A DNA stretch of 5,478 bases from an uncultured Lachnospiraceae bacterium (lineage in GTDB: Bacteria; Bacillota; Clostridia; Lachnospirales; Lachnospiraceae), in assembly GCA_910585605.1 (NCBI GenBank), contig CAJUFL010000108.1:1-5478 (forward strand), in the 5' to 3' direction. This document shows positions 5,398-5,478 of this stretch, in pieces; positions within the stretch are counted from its first letter, which is position 1, and each line of letters opens with the position of its first letter. A program made the translations under genes and the position numbers. Below the pieces are notes generated by a model, which was given only the letters and a program-made list of their open reading frames with translations, was not told the DNA's origin and ran no database searches.

Positions 5398-5478
5398 TTA
5401 TTCATAATCTTTTAATGTTTCAGCTTGAGTTTCCGCAAATTGTAATTTCAAAACGAGTATATTCAGCCTTAGCACTAA
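5398..5478 (-). other. Possible 3' end of another minus-strand gene (uncertain)
   Basis: Two minus-strand frames are open from the right edge. One ends at a TAA at 5398 (last residues QFAETQAETLKDYE). The other ends at a TGA at 5420 (SAKAEYTRFEITICGNSS). Both look protein-like and I cannot choose between them. On the plus strand an ATG at 5414 is also open to the edge but has no ribosome site. No terminator hairpin is visible between here and the promoter at 5331. The region may equally be non-coding. Confidence 0.2.

Overview
The window is AT-rich DNA that looks like an anaerobic, spore-forming Firmicute, most probably a Lachnospiraceae-type Clostridium relative. The grounds are AGGA-type ribosome sites, A/T-ending codons, a YyaC-family sporulation gene, and a CvpA / DUF5711 / LysM gene cluster that I associate from memory with that family. 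No mobile element, CRISPR array, tRNA or rRNA gene is visible.

Layout. Positions 1-123 lie downstream of cvpA and hold two back-to-back sigma-A-like promoters. One (TTGACA-17-TAATAT) reads leftward into a short structured leader and a start codon at the window edge. The other (TTGACA-17-TATAAG) reads rightward, antisense to cvpA. Positions 124-3396 hold three minus-strand genes in transcription order: a membrane protein with an N-terminal degenerate JAMM/MPN-like domain and a C-terminal LysM domain; a DUF5711-like membrane-anchored repeat protein; and a CvpA-family membrane protein, whose start lies 2 nt after the DUF5711 stop. A 103-nt gap with its own -10-like palindrome separates the first gene from the other two. 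Positions 3397-3619 are a divergent intergenic region. Positions 3620-4174 encode a YyaC-family spore protease-like protein on the plus strand. Its last 22 nt overlap the 3' end of a convergent minus-strand gene (4153-5268) that encodes a membrane hairpin flanked by two long coiled coils. Positions 5269-5478 carry that gene's leader, a -10 box, an 11-bp direct repeat and possibly the tail of another gene.

How they may work together. The three-gene block looks like an envelope module. The LysM protein should place its sugar-binding domain outside and its MPN-like domain inside. The DUF5711 protein should place its repeat domain outside, and CvpA is an integral membrane protein. The strongest unusual point is the fusion of an apparently catalytically dead JAMM/MPN fold (GWFLSRMG where active enzymes have GWxHxHPx) to a transmembrane helix and LysM. 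All functional links are inference from sequence; no database search was possible.
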